Positions 7,598-16,614 of a stretch of DNA of 64,000 nt are shown here, one piece after another; the first letter of the stretch is position 1, and the number at the start of each line of letters is the position of its first letter. A program made the translations under genes and the position numbers. Source of the DNA: JAJDOD01 sp039024895 (GTDB lineage Bacteria; Pseudomonadota; Alphaproteobacteria; Rhodobacterales; Rhodobacteraceae); assembly GCA_039024895.1 (NCBI GenBank), contig JBCCPJ010000008.1, positions 1 to 64,000 on the forward strand, given 5' to 3'. The notes below the pieces were generated by a model. It was given only the letters and a program-made list of their open reading frames with translations. It made no database searches and was not told the origin of the DNA.

Positions 7598-8887
7598 TCA
7601 AAGATATGCGCATAGGACGTCCCATGTCTGGTCGAGAACGCCGCGCCTCTCCGCAATGACCTGCCGTGCTGCATGTTGCATGGCCCCCAAATGTTTGAGG
7701 TCTCGGAGGCGGATGATGGCCGCTGCAAGCTCGCTCGCGTCTTGCACCACCTCACAAGCGCCCGCGTCGATGAGCGCGTCGTAACTTTCGGCGAAGTAGG
7801 ACATATGCGGGCCGGTCAGGATCGCCGACCCGAGCGCTGCCGCCTCAAACGGGTTTTTGCCTTCGAGGCCTTCGGTCAGCGAATGACCCACGAAGGAAAC
7901 CGGCGTGAGCCGGTACCAAAGACCCATTTCCCCGAAGGTATCTGCGATATAGACTTGGGTATCTGGCTCCAGACTGTCCGCTCGGCTCCGTCGGGCCACC
8001 TTCGAAAAGGCGGCACGGGCGCGTTCTTCCAGCTCATCGCCATCCTCGCGAAATCGGGGTGCGACGATCAAAAGGGCGTCGGGACAGGCGTCGATAACGG
8101 TGCGGTGCGCCTCGATCATCGCCGGGTGCTCCGAGCGTTCGGTTGCCGCGGCGCACCAGACCGGGCGGCTCCCGATGGCACCTTGTAGCGTTGACAGCGT
8201 TTCTTCATCGGCAGCGAGGGGCCGCGCCGCTGCTTTCAAAGCGCCGACAACGGCGATCCGCTCCGGGTCCGCGCCGAGTTCGACGAACCTGTCGCGGCTC
8301 AAGGCGTCCTGCACGAGGAGGCGATCAAAGAGATGCAAGATATCCCGCATCATGCGCCCAAGCCTTTGACGGCGTGCATAATTTCCGTCGGGCATGCGGC
8401 TGTTAGCGAGGATCATCGGCACGCCGCGACGGTGGGTTTCGACCATCAGGCGGGGCCAGAAATCGAGTTCGGCAAAACAGGCAAGGGCCGGGCGCCAATG
8501 GGCGAGGAAGCCACGGGTGGCCGCGCGTGTGTCGATGGGCAGCAATAAATGACGGCAGCGGTCGGGCAGGTCGGCTTTGGCAAGCGCTTCGACCGAGCTC
8601 GCCGTAGATGTGGTCAGCACCGCCTCCGCTTCCGGCAACTCGCGCAGGGCGCGCTCGATCAGGGGCAGGAGCGCAAAGCTCTCGCCAATGGAAAGCGCGT
8701 GAAACCAGAGGACGGTGGGCTGCGCGGGCGCCGCGGTGTAATGCGCGTATTTCTCCGGGAGCCGCGCGGCGATTTCCTTGCCTTGGGCGAGGCGGCGTTT
8801 GTGAATAAGACGCCAAACCGGGCGCGAAACGGTCGAAAACGCGAGATAGAGCCGCAGCAGGGGCGACACGCGCTCAGGCCGTGCCAC
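7598..8887 (-). CDS. waaA: 3-deoxy-D-manno-octulosonic acid transferase
   Basis: This enzyme adds Kdo from CMP-Kdo to lipid A (GT30 family) at the inner membrane. The 429-residue protein has the N-terminal glycosyltransferase domain with SIGESFALLP, which holds the likely catalytic Glu, and FAELDFWPR at the site where homologs show ETELWP. The C-terminal domain contains the donor-site motifs FGEMGLWYRL and VGHSL followed by GKNPFEAAALG. It is the last gene of the kds operon, and its start overlaps the end of kdsD by 14 bp. A weak stem (gcgtcc / ggacgc) lies just after its stop. Confidence 0.93.
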   Translation of the reverse strand: MARPERVSPLLRLYLAFSTVSRPVWRLIHKRRLAQGKEIAARLPEKYAHYTAAPAQPTVLWFHALSIGESFALLPLIERALRELPEAEAVLTTSTASSVEALAKADLPDRCRHLLLPIDTRAATRGFLAHWRPALACFAELDFWPRLMVETHRRGVPMILANSRMPDGNYARRQRLGRMMRDILHLFDRLLVQDALSRDRFVELGADPERIAVVGALKAAARPLAADEETLSTLQGAIGSRPVWCAAATERSEHPAMIEAHRTVIDACPDALLIVAPRFREDGDELEERARAAFSKVARRSRADSLEPDTQVYIADTFGEMGLWYRLTPVSFVGHSLTEGLEGKNPFEAAALGSAILTGPHMSYFAESYDALIDAGACEVVQDASELAAAIIRLRDLKHLGAMQHAARQVIAERRGVLDQTWDVLCAYL

Positions 8888-9881
8888 GGTTGAGGAGACG
8901 CAGCATTGTCACAAGGCCCACGGGACAGGCACCCTCCACCACGAAAGCGGCCTGAATGCGCTTGCCTTGCAGCATGGCGAGTGCCTCGCCCGCGATCATA
9001 TCGGGCCGCAAGGTCACCGACCCCGCCGTCATGATCGCTGCCGCCGCCGTTTCGTGGAGAGCGTCTTGCATGGTCGTATCGGCCTTGCGCTCAAGGTAAC
9101 GGCGAATATCGCCATCGGTGATAACGCCGACAAGGGCGCCATCGTCGAGCAGTCCGGTAATCCCGAAGCCCTTGGCCGATAGCTCTGTGATGGCCGCAAT
9201 GACAGGGGCATCCGCCGCGACGAGAGGCAGCGCATCGCCCGTATGCATGATCTCTTCAACCCGTTTCAACTGGGCGCCAAGCGATCCGCCGGGATGAAAG
9301 CCGTGGAAGCTCTCCTCCGTGAAGCCTTTGCGTTGAAGCAGTGCAATCGCAAGGGCGTCGCCGAGGGCCAATTGCAATAGGGTCGTGGTCGTCGGCGCAA
9401 GGTTGTGGGGGCACGCCTCGGTAACTGCGGGCAGCGCTAGAGCGACGGATGCTGCCCGCGCGAGGCTGCTTTCGGCATTGCCAGTCAGCGCAATCAGCGG
9501 CACGGCGCGCCGCTTGGCATATCCGATCACATCCGATAATTCGCGGGTTTCACCCGACCAGGATAGCGCCAGCAATACATCGCCTGGCTGAACCATCCCG
9601 AGGTCGCCGTGGCTCGCTTCCGAGGGATGCAGGAAATAGGCGGGCGTCCCGGTGGAGGCAAAAGTCGCCGCCAGTTTGCTTGCGATATGCCCCGACTTTC
9701 CGAGCCCGGTGATAATCAGGCGTCCCTGCATCGTTGCGATAAGGGTGAGAGCCGCGTCAATTGCGGGCGCCATGCCGTCCAGCGCATTCTCTAAGGTTTG
9801 CAACCCCGTCAGATCGGTGGCCAGTGCGGCACGCACATATCCGATATCGTCGGTGTCCCTCATATGCTCGGGATAGGTCAT
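8874..9881 (-). CDS. kdsD: Arabinose-5-phosphate isomerase (KpsF/GutQ family)
   Basis: The enzyme makes D-arabinose 5-phosphate from ribulose 5-phosphate, the first step to Kdo. Residues about 35-170 form a SIS domain (GLGKSGHIASKLAATF; SEASHGDLGM; LSWSGETREL), with HGFHPGGSLG just after it. Residues about 205-335 form a pair of CBS domains. The 335-residue length is usual for the family. It sits between kdsA and waaA, so all its neighbours act in the same pathway. A second ATG six codons in is an alternative start. Confidence 0.95.
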   Translation of the reverse strand: MTYPEHMRDTDDIGYVRAALATDLTGLQTLENALDGMAPAIDAALTLIATMQGRLIITGLGKSGHIASKLAATFASTGTPAYFLHPSEASHGDLGMVQPGDVLLALSWSGETRELSDVIGYAKRRAVPLIALTGNAESSLARAASVALALPAVTEACPHNLAPTTTTLLQLALGDALAIALLQRKGFTEESFHGFHPGGSLGAQLKRVEEIMHTGDALPLVAADAPVIAAITELSAKGFGITGLLDDGALVGVITDGDIRRYLERKADTTMQDALHETAAAAIMTAGSVTLRPDMIAGEALAMLQGKRIQAAFVVEGACPVGLVTMLRLLNRGTA

Positions 9882-9904
9882 CTGCCGAAAGCGTACAAGC
9901 GCCG

Positions 9905-10726
9905 TCAGCCGAGCCCTTTGGCAACCTTGTCCAAAGCGGTCAGCGTATCGAGCAAATCGCCCATTTGGTCGAGCGGGACCATATTTGGCCCGTCAGAGGG
10001 GGAGCGCGCAGGCTCCTCATGGGTTTCGATGAAAACAGCCGAGACGCCAACCGCAACAGCCGCGCGCGCCAGGGTCGGGACAAATTCCGCCTGCCCGCCG
10101 GAGGAGGTGCCTTGCCCGCCCGGAAGCTGCACCGAATGGGTGGCATCGAACACAACGGGGTGCCCGGTTTCGGCCAGGATTGGCAGGCTGCGCATATCGC
10201 TCACCAGCATATTGTAGCCGAAGCTCGCCCCGCGCTCTGTCAGCAGAATACGCTGGTTCCCTGTTGAGGCGATCTTGTCGGCCACGTTCTTCATATCCCA
10301 CGGGGCGAGGAACTGACCCTTTTTGACATTGATCGTCGCGCCGGTTTCTCCGGCGGCGAGCAGCAAATCGGTCTGACGGCAGAGGAAGGCTGGGATTTGC
10401 AGAATGTCGACAGCTTCCGCAGCGGGCGCGCATTGCTCTGCCGTATGGACATCCGTCAGCACGGGGCAGCCGAACTCCTCGCCGATCTTCGAGAGGATCG
10501 TCAGGCCCTCGTCGATCCCCGGACCGCGCTTGCCCCCAAGGCTCGACCGATTGGCTTTGTCGAAACTGGCCTTGAACACATAGCCAATGTCCCGCGCCGC
10601 CGACAGACCCGCCAGCGTTTCAGCCAGCATGCGCGCATGATCCAACGTCTCCAACTGACAGGGACCGGAGATGAGAACCATCGGCGCATCCTGCGCAAAG
10701 GTCGTATTGCCAATGGTGACGCTCAT
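9905..10726 (-). CDS. kdsA: 3-deoxy-8-phosphooctulonate synthase
   Basis: KdsA condenses phosphoenolpyruvate with arabinose 5-phosphate. The 273-residue TIM-barrel protein starts with VLISGPCQLE; the Cys in GPC is at the position of the metal-binding Cys of metal-dependent KdsA enzymes, where the E. coli enzyme has Asn, so this is probably the metal-dependent class. Other hallmarks are VLTDVHTAEQ, FLCRQTDLL and VFDATHSVQLPGG. Its ATG overlaps the kdsB stop by four bases. Confidence 0.96.
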   Translation of the reverse strand: MSVTIGNTTFAQDAPMVLISGPCQLETLDHARMLAETLAGLSAARDIGYVFKASFDKANRSSLGGKRGPGIDEGLTILSKIGEEFGCPVLTDVHTAEQCAPAAEAVDILQIPAFLCRQTDLLLAAGETGATINVKKGQFLAPWDMKNVADKIASTGNQRILLTERGASFGYNMLVSDMRSLPILAETGHPVVFDATHSVQLPGGQGTSSGGQAEFVPTLARAAVAVGVSAVFIETHEEPARSPSDGPNMVPLDQMGDLLDTLTALDKVAKGLG

Positions 10727-11505
10727 GCGATGCCTTCCCGTTTCATAATGTCTTCGATCAAGGGGATGTCCGATGGGTTATTGAGTTCCCAGAACGCGCG
10801 CCCCCGCGCGTCAACCTCAACACAGCGCACGGGGATACCGTTTTCAAGGAAGCGCAATTGCTCCAGCCCCTCGGCCTGTTCTAGGGGACCCACGGGCAGG
10901 TTTGCATATTTGGCAAGGGCGTCCGGCCGATAGGCGTAACAGCCCACATGGTGGAACACGGTCGCACCGCCATCGGCATAGGGCAGCACTTCCTTTGAGA
11001 AATACAGCGCATCGCCCCCGGGTTGGAAAACCGCTGTTGTCGCCCCGACGCGCCCGGCTTTCCGGTCCGCTTGTAGGTGGCGCACGTGTTCTGGCTCGGT
11101 GCGCAGAACTGGTGTGGCCATCTGAACCGCCGCGTCGCCTTGCATCGCTGTGATGAGCGCCTCGACATAGTGCGGTGGTGTCAGGGGGGCGTCGCCCTGA
11201 AGGTTCACCACGAGCTCTGGGGAGTTTGGCAAAAGCGCCAGCGCCTCGGCGCAGCGTTCGGTGCCATTGCGCGGCGCTTCCGAGGTCATCAAGACATCCG
11301 CGCCAAAGGCCAGCGCTGCTTCCGCAATTCGAGTGTCATCGGTCAGCACGAAAACCGCATCGACGCCTGTCACCGCCCGCGCGGCGTCCCAGCTGCGATG
11401 GATCAGCGACCGCCCTTCGCCAGTTGCACCCGTCAGCATGGCGAGCGGCTTACCCGGGAAGCGCTGCGACGGATAGCGCGCAGGGATCAGGATCGTCGCA
11501 CTCAT
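10723..11505 (-). CDS. kdsB: 3-deoxy-manno-octulosonate cytidylyltransferase
   Basis: KdsB activates Kdo to CMP-Kdo. The 260-residue protein opens with IPARYPSQRFPGKPLA, the nucleotide-binding signature of the family, followed by VFVLTDDTRIAEAA and VNLQGDAPLTPP (the usual motif is NVQGDEPL). It overlaps both rlmE upstream and kdsA downstream by four bases, so the genes are tightly coupled. Confidence 0.95.
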   Translation of the reverse strand: MSATILIPARYPSQRFPGKPLAMLTGATGEGRSLIHRSWDAARAVTGVDAVFVLTDDTRIAEAALAFGADVLMTSEAPRNGTERCAEALALLPNSPELVVNLQGDAPLTPPHYVEALITAMQGDAAVQMATPVLRTEPEHVRHLQADRKAGRVGATTAVFQPGGDALYFSKEVLPYADGGATVFHHVGCYAYRPDALAKYANLPVGPLEQAEGLEQLRFLENGIPVRCVEVDARGRAFWELNNPSDIPLIEDIMKREGIA

Positions 11506-12200
11506 CCGCGAAATCCCGTGGCCACCACAAATTTCTCAGAGGAATCCGAGCGTGACGCCGGCGGTTTGACATTCGCCACCTTGTCGAAACGCTGCTTTAG
11601 GAGCGTCTGCAAGCTCTGTTCCGCGCCGCCCGCCAGCACTTTTGCAACAAACGTGCCACCGGGGTTCAAAACGTCGAAAGCCAGTTCCGCAGCAGCCTCG
11701 CAAAGCGCCACGATGCGCAAATGATCCGTCTGCTTGTGACCGGAGGATGCCGCAGCCATGTCTGACATGACCACATCGGCGGTGCCGCCGAGCCAGTCTT
11801 TGACCTTATCGTCGGCCCCGTCTTCCATGAAATCGAGTTGGTGGAGCGTGACGCCCGGGATAGGTTCAATGGGTTGCAGGTCGATGCCGAGGATGCTGCC
11901 TTGTGGCCCGGGCTTTTCGCCAAGGGCGTTGATCCGGGGGACGGCGACCTGGCACCAACCGCCCGGAGCACAGCCGAGATCGACCACACGCGCGCCGGGT
12001 TTCAGAAAGCCGTACTTGTCGTCCAGCTCAAGTATCTTGAACGCTGCGCGTCCTCGGAACCCTTCGGCCTTGGCGCGGCGCACATAAGGGTCGTTCAACT
12101 GCCGCTCCAGCCAGCGTGTGGAAGACAGCTTGCGGCCGCGCGCGGACTTCACTTTCACACGCAAGTCGCGTTGTCCGCGTCCGCTGGATTTCTTGGCCAT
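11502..12200 (-). CDS. rlmE: 23S rRNA 2'-O-ribose U2552 methyltransferase (FtsJ/RrmJ)
   Basis: This SAM-dependent enzyme methylates U2552 in the ribosomal A-loop. Visible motifs are DLGCAPGGWCQVA (SAM-binding motif I), VVMSDMAAASSG and FVAKVL, which hold the K-D-K-E tetrad residues. The N-terminus is very basic. I place the start at MAKKSSGRG (12200); the open frame continues upstream over 100 codons into the neighbouring gene but reads as nonsense. It is the first gene of the transcript that continues into kdsB, an unrelated function. Confidence 0.94.
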   Translation of the reverse strand: MAKKSSGRGQRDLRVKVKSARGRKLSSTRWLERQLNDPYVRRAKAEGFRGRAAFKILELDDKYGFLKPGARVVDLGCAPGGWCQVAVPRINALGEKPGPQGSILGIDLQPIEPIPGVTLHQLDFMEDGADDKVKDWLGGTADVVMSDMAAASSGHKQTDHLRIVALCEAAAELAFDVLNPGGTFVAKVLAGGAEQSLQTLLKQRFDKVANVKPPASRSDSSEKFVVATGFRG

Positions 12201-12279
12201 GTCTGCACACGTCCCTGGCGTTGCCGCCCTTTGTCGGACGGTGCTTTTGCCTATTTGAAAAGCGGTGGAGAGGAAAGGG

Positions 12280-12870
12280 TCAGCTGCCCAGAATGGCGCG
12301 CACGTAGCCTTGCGTTTCCTTGAAAGGTGGCACGCCGTTATGTTTTTCGACCGCGGCGGGGCCGGCGTTATAGGCAGCGAGCGCAAGCCGCCAAGACCGG
12401 AACTTGCGATATTGCTCGGCCAGGTACCGGGCACCGCCTTCCAGGTTCTGAAGCGGGTCATGGGGGTTGACGCGCAAATACTGCGCGGTGCCGGGCATAA
12501 GTTGTGCCAGACCGATTGCACCTTTGTGGGACTTTGCGCTGGGGTTCCAAGCGCTTTCCTGTGTCACCAGCCGCAGGAACAAGTCTTCCGGAACATTGTG
12601 GCGTCGGGCGGCGTCGCGGGCGGCGCTTTCGAATTTGCTCCGATGCACACCGCTATATTTCAGGATCGGTTCGTCGCTTGGCGTCCCGGGAATATAGACG
12701 CTGGAGCGCTCGAGTTGCACCGAGGGGCTTTGGCGGGCGGCCGTTCGTTTGTCGAGAATAGCCGACTGGCGATCGAACAGTTTCTTGCGCGCCTTGGCAT
12801 CGGCGGACTGCGCGTGAAGGGGCGCAGCCGCACAGATGCAGGCTGAAATAACCGCCAAAAATCTGAACAT
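12280..12870 (-). CDS. Secreted lytic transglycosylase (SLT fold)
   Basis: A 196-residue murein-cleaving enzyme with a signal peptide (first ~20 residues, ending APLHAQ). The catalytic Glu is in VTQESAWNP; GAIGLAQLMPGTA and LALAAYNAGP complete the goose-type lysozyme-like SLT signature. The first ~60 mature residues are low-complexity and basic. Small secreted transglycosylases like this open peptidoglycan for envelope machines or recycle murein. It lies 79 bp before rlmE and may share a transcript. Confidence 0.9.
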   Translation of the reverse strand: MFRFLAVISACICAAAPLHAQSADAKARKKLFDRQSAILDKRTAARQSPSVQLERSSVYIPGTPSDEPILKYSGVHRSKFESAARDAARRHNVPEDLFLRLVTQESAWNPSAKSHKGAIGLAQLMPGTAQYLRVNPHDPLQNLEGGARYLAEQYRKFRSWRLALAAYNAGPAAVEKHNGVPPFKETQGYVRAILGS

Positions 12871-12979
12871 CGCTCCCCCAAGGAACCATTAACACCGGGA
12901 CGTAAGCTATGAGGATTGCGGCACCGGATCAAGCCCGCCCCGGATCACATCCCGGGGCTAGGGCATATTCGATGGGTGC

Positions 12980-13984
12980 CTAAATCAGCTTGCCCATGGC
13001 AACTGCCGTGTCGCTCATCCGGTTGGAGAAGCCCCATTCGTTGTCATACCAGGTCAGGATGCGGACCATGTTGCCGCCCATGACCTTGGTTTGATCCAGG
13101 TGGAAAATCGAGGAATGCGGGTCGTGGTTGAAGTCATTCGAGACAAGGGGCTCGTCCGTATAGCCGAGGATGCCCTTCAGCGGCGCCTTGCGCGATGCTT
13201 TGACGATGGCGTCGTTCACTTCTTCGACAGTGGTTTTGCGCTTCGCTTCAAACGTGAGGTCCACAACGGAGACATTGGGCGTCGGCACGCGGATGGCCAC
13301 GCCATCAAGCTTGCCCTTGAGTTCCGGCAGAACAAGTCCAACCGCCTTTGCGGCACCCGTAGATGTCGGGATCATGTTCATCGCAGCGGCGCGCGCGCGA
13401 TAGAGGTCCTTGTGCATGGTATCCAGCGTCGGCTGGTCGCCGGTATAGCTGTGGATGGTGGTCATGAAGCCCTTCTTGATGCCGATGGCGTCATTCAGAA
13501 CCTTCGCAACCGGCGACAGGCAGTTCGTTGTGCAGGACGCGTTCGAAACCACCTTATGGGATTTCCGCAAGTCCTTGTGGTTCACGCCATAGACGATGGT
13601 GGCGTCTGCGTCGGTGCCGGGTGCCGAGATCAGCACCTTCTTCGATCCGTTCTCCAGATGCGCCTGGCACTTTTCCTTCGAGGTAAAGATGCCGGTGCAC
13701 TCCATGACCACATCGACATCCGACCACGGCAGCTCCGCTGGATTGCGGATGGCTGTGACTTTCATCTTGCCCACGCCGACATCGATCCAGTCCTTGCCGG
13801 ATTTCACTGTGCCGGGGAATTTCCCGTGAACGCTGTCGTAGCGCATCAGATGGGCATTGGTCTCAACCGGGCCCAAATCATTGAGGGCGATCACTTCGAC
13901 GTCGTCACGCCCGGACTCCACAATGGCCCGAAGGACGTTCCGACCGATCCGGCCAAACCCGTTGATTGCTACTTTGACAGCCAT
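12980..13984 (-). CDS. gap: Type I glyceraldehyde-3-phosphate dehydrogenase
   Basis: A 334-residue NAD-dependent enzyme of central carbon metabolism. NGFGRIGRNVLRA forms the Rossmann loop and SNASCTTNCLSP holds the catalytic Cys. GGAGAA stands just before the ATG. Since a transketolase is also encoded in the window, it may serve both glycolysis and gluconeogenesis. It is the last gene of a minus-strand run after a small membrane protein gene. Confidence 0.97.
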   Translation of the reverse strand: MAVKVAINGFGRIGRNVLRAIVESGRDDVEVIALNDLGPVETNAHLMRYDSVHGKFPGTVKSGKDWIDVGVGKMKVTAIRNPAELPWSDVDVVMECTGIFTSKEKCQAHLENGSKKVLISAPGTDADATIVYGVNHKDLRKSHKVVSNASCTTNCLSPVAKVLNDAIGIKKGFMTTIHSYTGDQPTLDTMHKDLYRARAAAMNMIPTSTGAAKAVGLVLPELKGKLDGVAIRVPTPNVSVVDLTFEAKRKTTVEEVNDAIVKASRKAPLKGILGYTDEPLVSNDFNHDPHSSIFHLDQTKVMGGNMVRILTWYDNEWGFSNRMSDTAVAMGKLI

Positions 13985-14011
13985 GGAAAATTCTCCTTCT
14001 CGGCTTACTGG

Positions 14012-14152
14012 TCAGCGCCAAATGGCGATAAGGTTCATCAGATCAAGGAACCGTCGGGCAAGGAACAGGGCAAGGCCCAGACCCAGTGCGTAATCCAGCA
14101 CCAGTATCACGATGATCCCTACACCGATATATACCGCGATCCGATTGGTCAT
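14012..14152 (-). CDS. Small single-pass membrane protein
   Basis: A 46-residue protein with one strongly hydrophobic helix (VYIGVGIIVILVLDYALGLG) followed by a basic tail (RRFLDLMNLIAIWR). I chose the ATG at 14152; the frame is open further up but the added residues have no membrane or signal character. It lies 27 bp before gap. Function unknown. Confidence 0.65.
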   Translation of the reverse strand: MTNRIAVYIGVGIIVILVLDYALGLGLALFLARRFLDLMNLIAIWR

Positions 14153-14241
14153 CTCGCGCGCCTTATGACAAGAAGTCGCGCGCGCGGAAAGGGCAGGGGG
14201 TGTTAAGGCCAGAAGTTTTTGAAACTGTGTTGTGCCCGCGA

Positions 14242-14685
14242 TCATGCGTCCGTGTCGAACCAGATTGTGACCGGGCCATCATTCACCAGCGCCACATTCA
14301 TATCTGCGCCAAATCGACCATGGGCGACTTGGATGCCTGCCGCCCTCAGGGCTTCGGCAAAAGCCATCACCAACGTTTCGCCAAGCTCGGGAGGGGCAGC
14401 GGTGGAAAAGCCCGGACGGTTCCCGCGTCTCGTGTCGGCGGCGAGCGTGAATTGGCTAACCACCAGTGCCGCACCGCCTGTATCAATGAGCGAGCGGTTC
14501 ATCCGGCCTTCTTCATCGCGAAAGATGCGCAGCTTCGCGATCTTGCCCGCCAGTTTCTCGGCTCCTTCTTTGTCATCACCCGCCATAGCGCATACCAGGA
14601 TCAAGAGACCGCCATTGATAGCGCCGACAGTTTTATCCGCCACCGTGACGCTGGCCTCGCTTACCCGTTGGACAAGCGCCCTCAC
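14242..14685 (-). CDS. dtd: D-aminoacyl-tRNA deacylase
   Basis: DTD removes D-amino acids (and glycine) mischarged on tRNA. The 147-residue protein shows MRALVQRVSEASV at the N-terminus, SQFTLAADT (the catalytic-site SQFTL motif) and NDGPVTIW, the cross-subunit GP motif. Its ATG overlaps the stop of the sugar kinase by four bases, so the two are translated together although their functions differ. Confidence 0.95.
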   Translation of the reverse strand: MRALVQRVSEASVTVADKTVGAINGGLLILVCAMAGDDKEGAEKLAGKIAKLRIFRDEEGRMNRSLIDTGGAALVVSQFTLAADTRRGNRPGFSTAAPPELGETLVMAFAEALRAAGIQVAHGRFGADMNVALVNDGPVTIWFDTDA

Positions 14686-15599
14686 AGCTCAGCCCGGGTC
14701 GGTGGGTTCGCCCCGGCCCGGCTCACGGTGATCGCCGCACATTGCGCGCCGAGTTTGAGCGCTGCCTCCAACGATTGGTCGCCAAGCGCGGCGAGGGCAG
14801 GTTTGTTCAAGACGCCTTGTTCGTGAAGCGACGCAAGGAAGCCCGCATTAAAGGTGTCGCCCGCCCCAACGGTGTCGACGACAGTGGTGCGTTCCGAAGG
14901 GACAAAAATCTCACCTGCTTTGTGGTAGGCGGTCGCCCCCAACGAGCCGCGCGTGACCAAAACAAGCGAGGGGCCGGTTGTCAAAAGGTCGCGCGCCCGC
15001 GTTTCAATCTCACCCGGTCCTTGCAACCATGTCAGATCTTCGTCGGAGACCTTAACGATATCCGCCGCCGCCATCATTCTCGTGATCCTCGCGCGGTAGC
15101 CCTCTTCGTCTTTGACGAAGCCCGGACGAATGTTGGGATCAATCATTGTTACCCTTTGAGCCGCTTCGCGCAGCATGAGCGCTTCGTAGATCGCCGCACA
15201 GGGTTCAACGACGAGGGAGATGCCGCCGAAAAACAGTGCATCGATCCCGGTGGTCGAGGGTAAATCGTCGTCTGACAACATTCTACCGGCCGTATTTTCA
15301 TCATAAAAAGCGTAGGTTGCATGCCCATCAACCAAACGCACAAAAGCCAGCGTCGTTGGAAGATCCGAGCGCGCGGCGACGCGCGCATCCACATTTGAGG
15401 CGGCCAAACTCTCTTCCAGCAATACGCCAAAAAGGTCCGTTGACAGCCCGCTGAAGAAACCGGTCGGCACACGCAGGCGGCCAAGGGCAATCGCCGTATT
15501 GAACACAGCGCCGCCCGCATGGGGCGCAAACGCATCCTGCCCGTCGGTTGTTTCGCGCGGCAGCATGTCGATCAGGGCTTCGCCCGCACAGAGTATCAT
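14682..15599 (-). CDS. PfkB-family carbohydrate kinase (fructokinase-like)
   Basis: A 305-residue ribokinase-fold kinase. GAGDTFNAGFLAS is the PfkB signature with the catalytic Asp; the N-terminal GEALIDMLP and GGAVFNTAIALGRL form the sugar site. Closest remembered relatives are bacterial fructokinases, but the substrate cannot be fixed from sequence. It heads the kinase-dtd pair. Confidence 0.88.
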   Translation of the reverse strand: MILCAGEALIDMLPRETTDGQDAFAPHAGGAVFNTAIALGRLRVPTGFFSGLSTDLFGVLLEESLAASNVDARVAARSDLPTTLAFVRLVDGHATYAFYDENTAGRMLSDDDLPSTTGIDALFFGGISLVVEPCAAIYEALMLREAAQRVTMIDPNIRPGFVKDEEGYRARITRMMAAADIVKVSDEDLTWLQGPGEIETRARDLLTTGPSLVLVTRGSLGATAYHKAGEIFVPSERTTVVDTVGAGDTFNAGFLASLHEQGVLNKPALAALGDQSLEAALKLGAQCAAITVSRAGANPPTRAEL

Positions 15600-15731
15600 C
15601 GTTAACCTCCTTGGCTGAGACGTGATTAGAATGTGGTGTTAGCGCTGACAAGGGCGCTTTATCCCCACATCAACTCCTCAGTTTCGGCGCATTCGAACGG
15701 CATGCTCTACCCGTGTTTGAAAGGTTAATCC

Positions 15732-16577
15732 ATGTATTCGGAACGCACACTGGCATCGCTGTCCCCTGAGCAAATCTGCGCGTTCATCGTGGAACGCCTG
15801 AAGGCCGCTCTTCCGGGCATGCCTTTGGAACCTGGGGCAGATGAACCGTATCGGCTTACCTTGTCGCATCCGGAAACGGGTGAGTTGGTATTGAACCTGG
15901 GCAATCTGGTGCAGGAAGTTCGCGGCGCCGCGCCCCATGCGGCTGAGCGGCTGGTCGACTCCTTTGTAACGCTCGCTCAGCGTGCAGTTGCCCCTCCGTC
16001 CGTTGACCTGAAAAAGGTCTATCCGGGTCTCCGCCACTGCGCCTTTCGCGGGGCATCCCATTCGCTGGCACCCGATGCGCTGATGGGCGATGGCCCCGGC
16101 GATCTCATAAGCGTCGTTCTCTCCGACGAGGGCGGCGGCGTTGCCACCCTCTCCGAAGCCATCGTCCGTTCCGCCGGGCAGGATGTTGAAAAAGTGCTGC
16201 TCGCGGCGGAGCAAAACTTTGTCGACCTTCTACCAAATGCCTATGGTGAGATTGGTGAAAACGGTTCTGTCTTGTCCATGGGGGTGCATGGCTACGACTG
16301 GCTGGGCACAAGCCTTATGTTTGTACCGTCCCTCATTTCCAATGTGATGGAGCAGCAGGGATGGGACCGCGTTCTCCTGGCGGCCCCTAACCGCGAGACA
16401 ATCGATCTGATCAATGCGTCCGAGCGTGGAGCGGTCGAAAAAATGGAACGCTGGATGAAGGACCGGTTGGCCGGGCCGCGCACCCAATCAGACATGGTGT
16501 TCACTTACCAGCGCAATGCCACTGAGTATCGAAAATCCCATTTGATGATTGGCAATGCCCTGGTGACGCTCAACTGA
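15732..16577 (+). CDS. DUF1444-like conserved protein
   Basis: A 281-residue soluble protein with no signal peptide. The segment LKKVYPGLR and the later DLISVVLSDE and HLMIGNALVTLN resemble DUF1444 (YtpQ) proteins, whose role is unknown. The assignment is from memory and moderate. It stands alone on the plus strand, convergent with the zinc-ribbon gene at its 3' end. Confidence 0.7.
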   Translation: MYSERTLASLSPEQICAFIVERLKAALPGMPLEPGADEPYRLTLSHPETGELVLNLGNLVQEVRGAAPHAAERLVDSFVTLAQRAVAPPSVDLKKVYPGLRHCAFRGASHSLAPDALMGDGPGDLISVVLSDEGGGVATLSEAIVRSAGQDVEKVLLAAEQNFVDLLPNAYGEIGENGSVLSMGVHGYDWLGTSLMFVPSLISNVMEQQGWDRVLLAAPNRETIDLINASERGAVEKMERWMKDRLAGPRTQSDMVFTYQRNATEYRKSHLMIGNALVTLN

Positions 16578-16614
16578 TCGGTCACAACCCGCAAAGGCGA
16601 GAACGGTACGGCTG

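Noticed and set aside
12201..12521. Extended N-terminus for RlmE
   Set aside because: The frame is open but is a shadow of the lytic transglycosylase gene; RlmE starts at MAKKSS.
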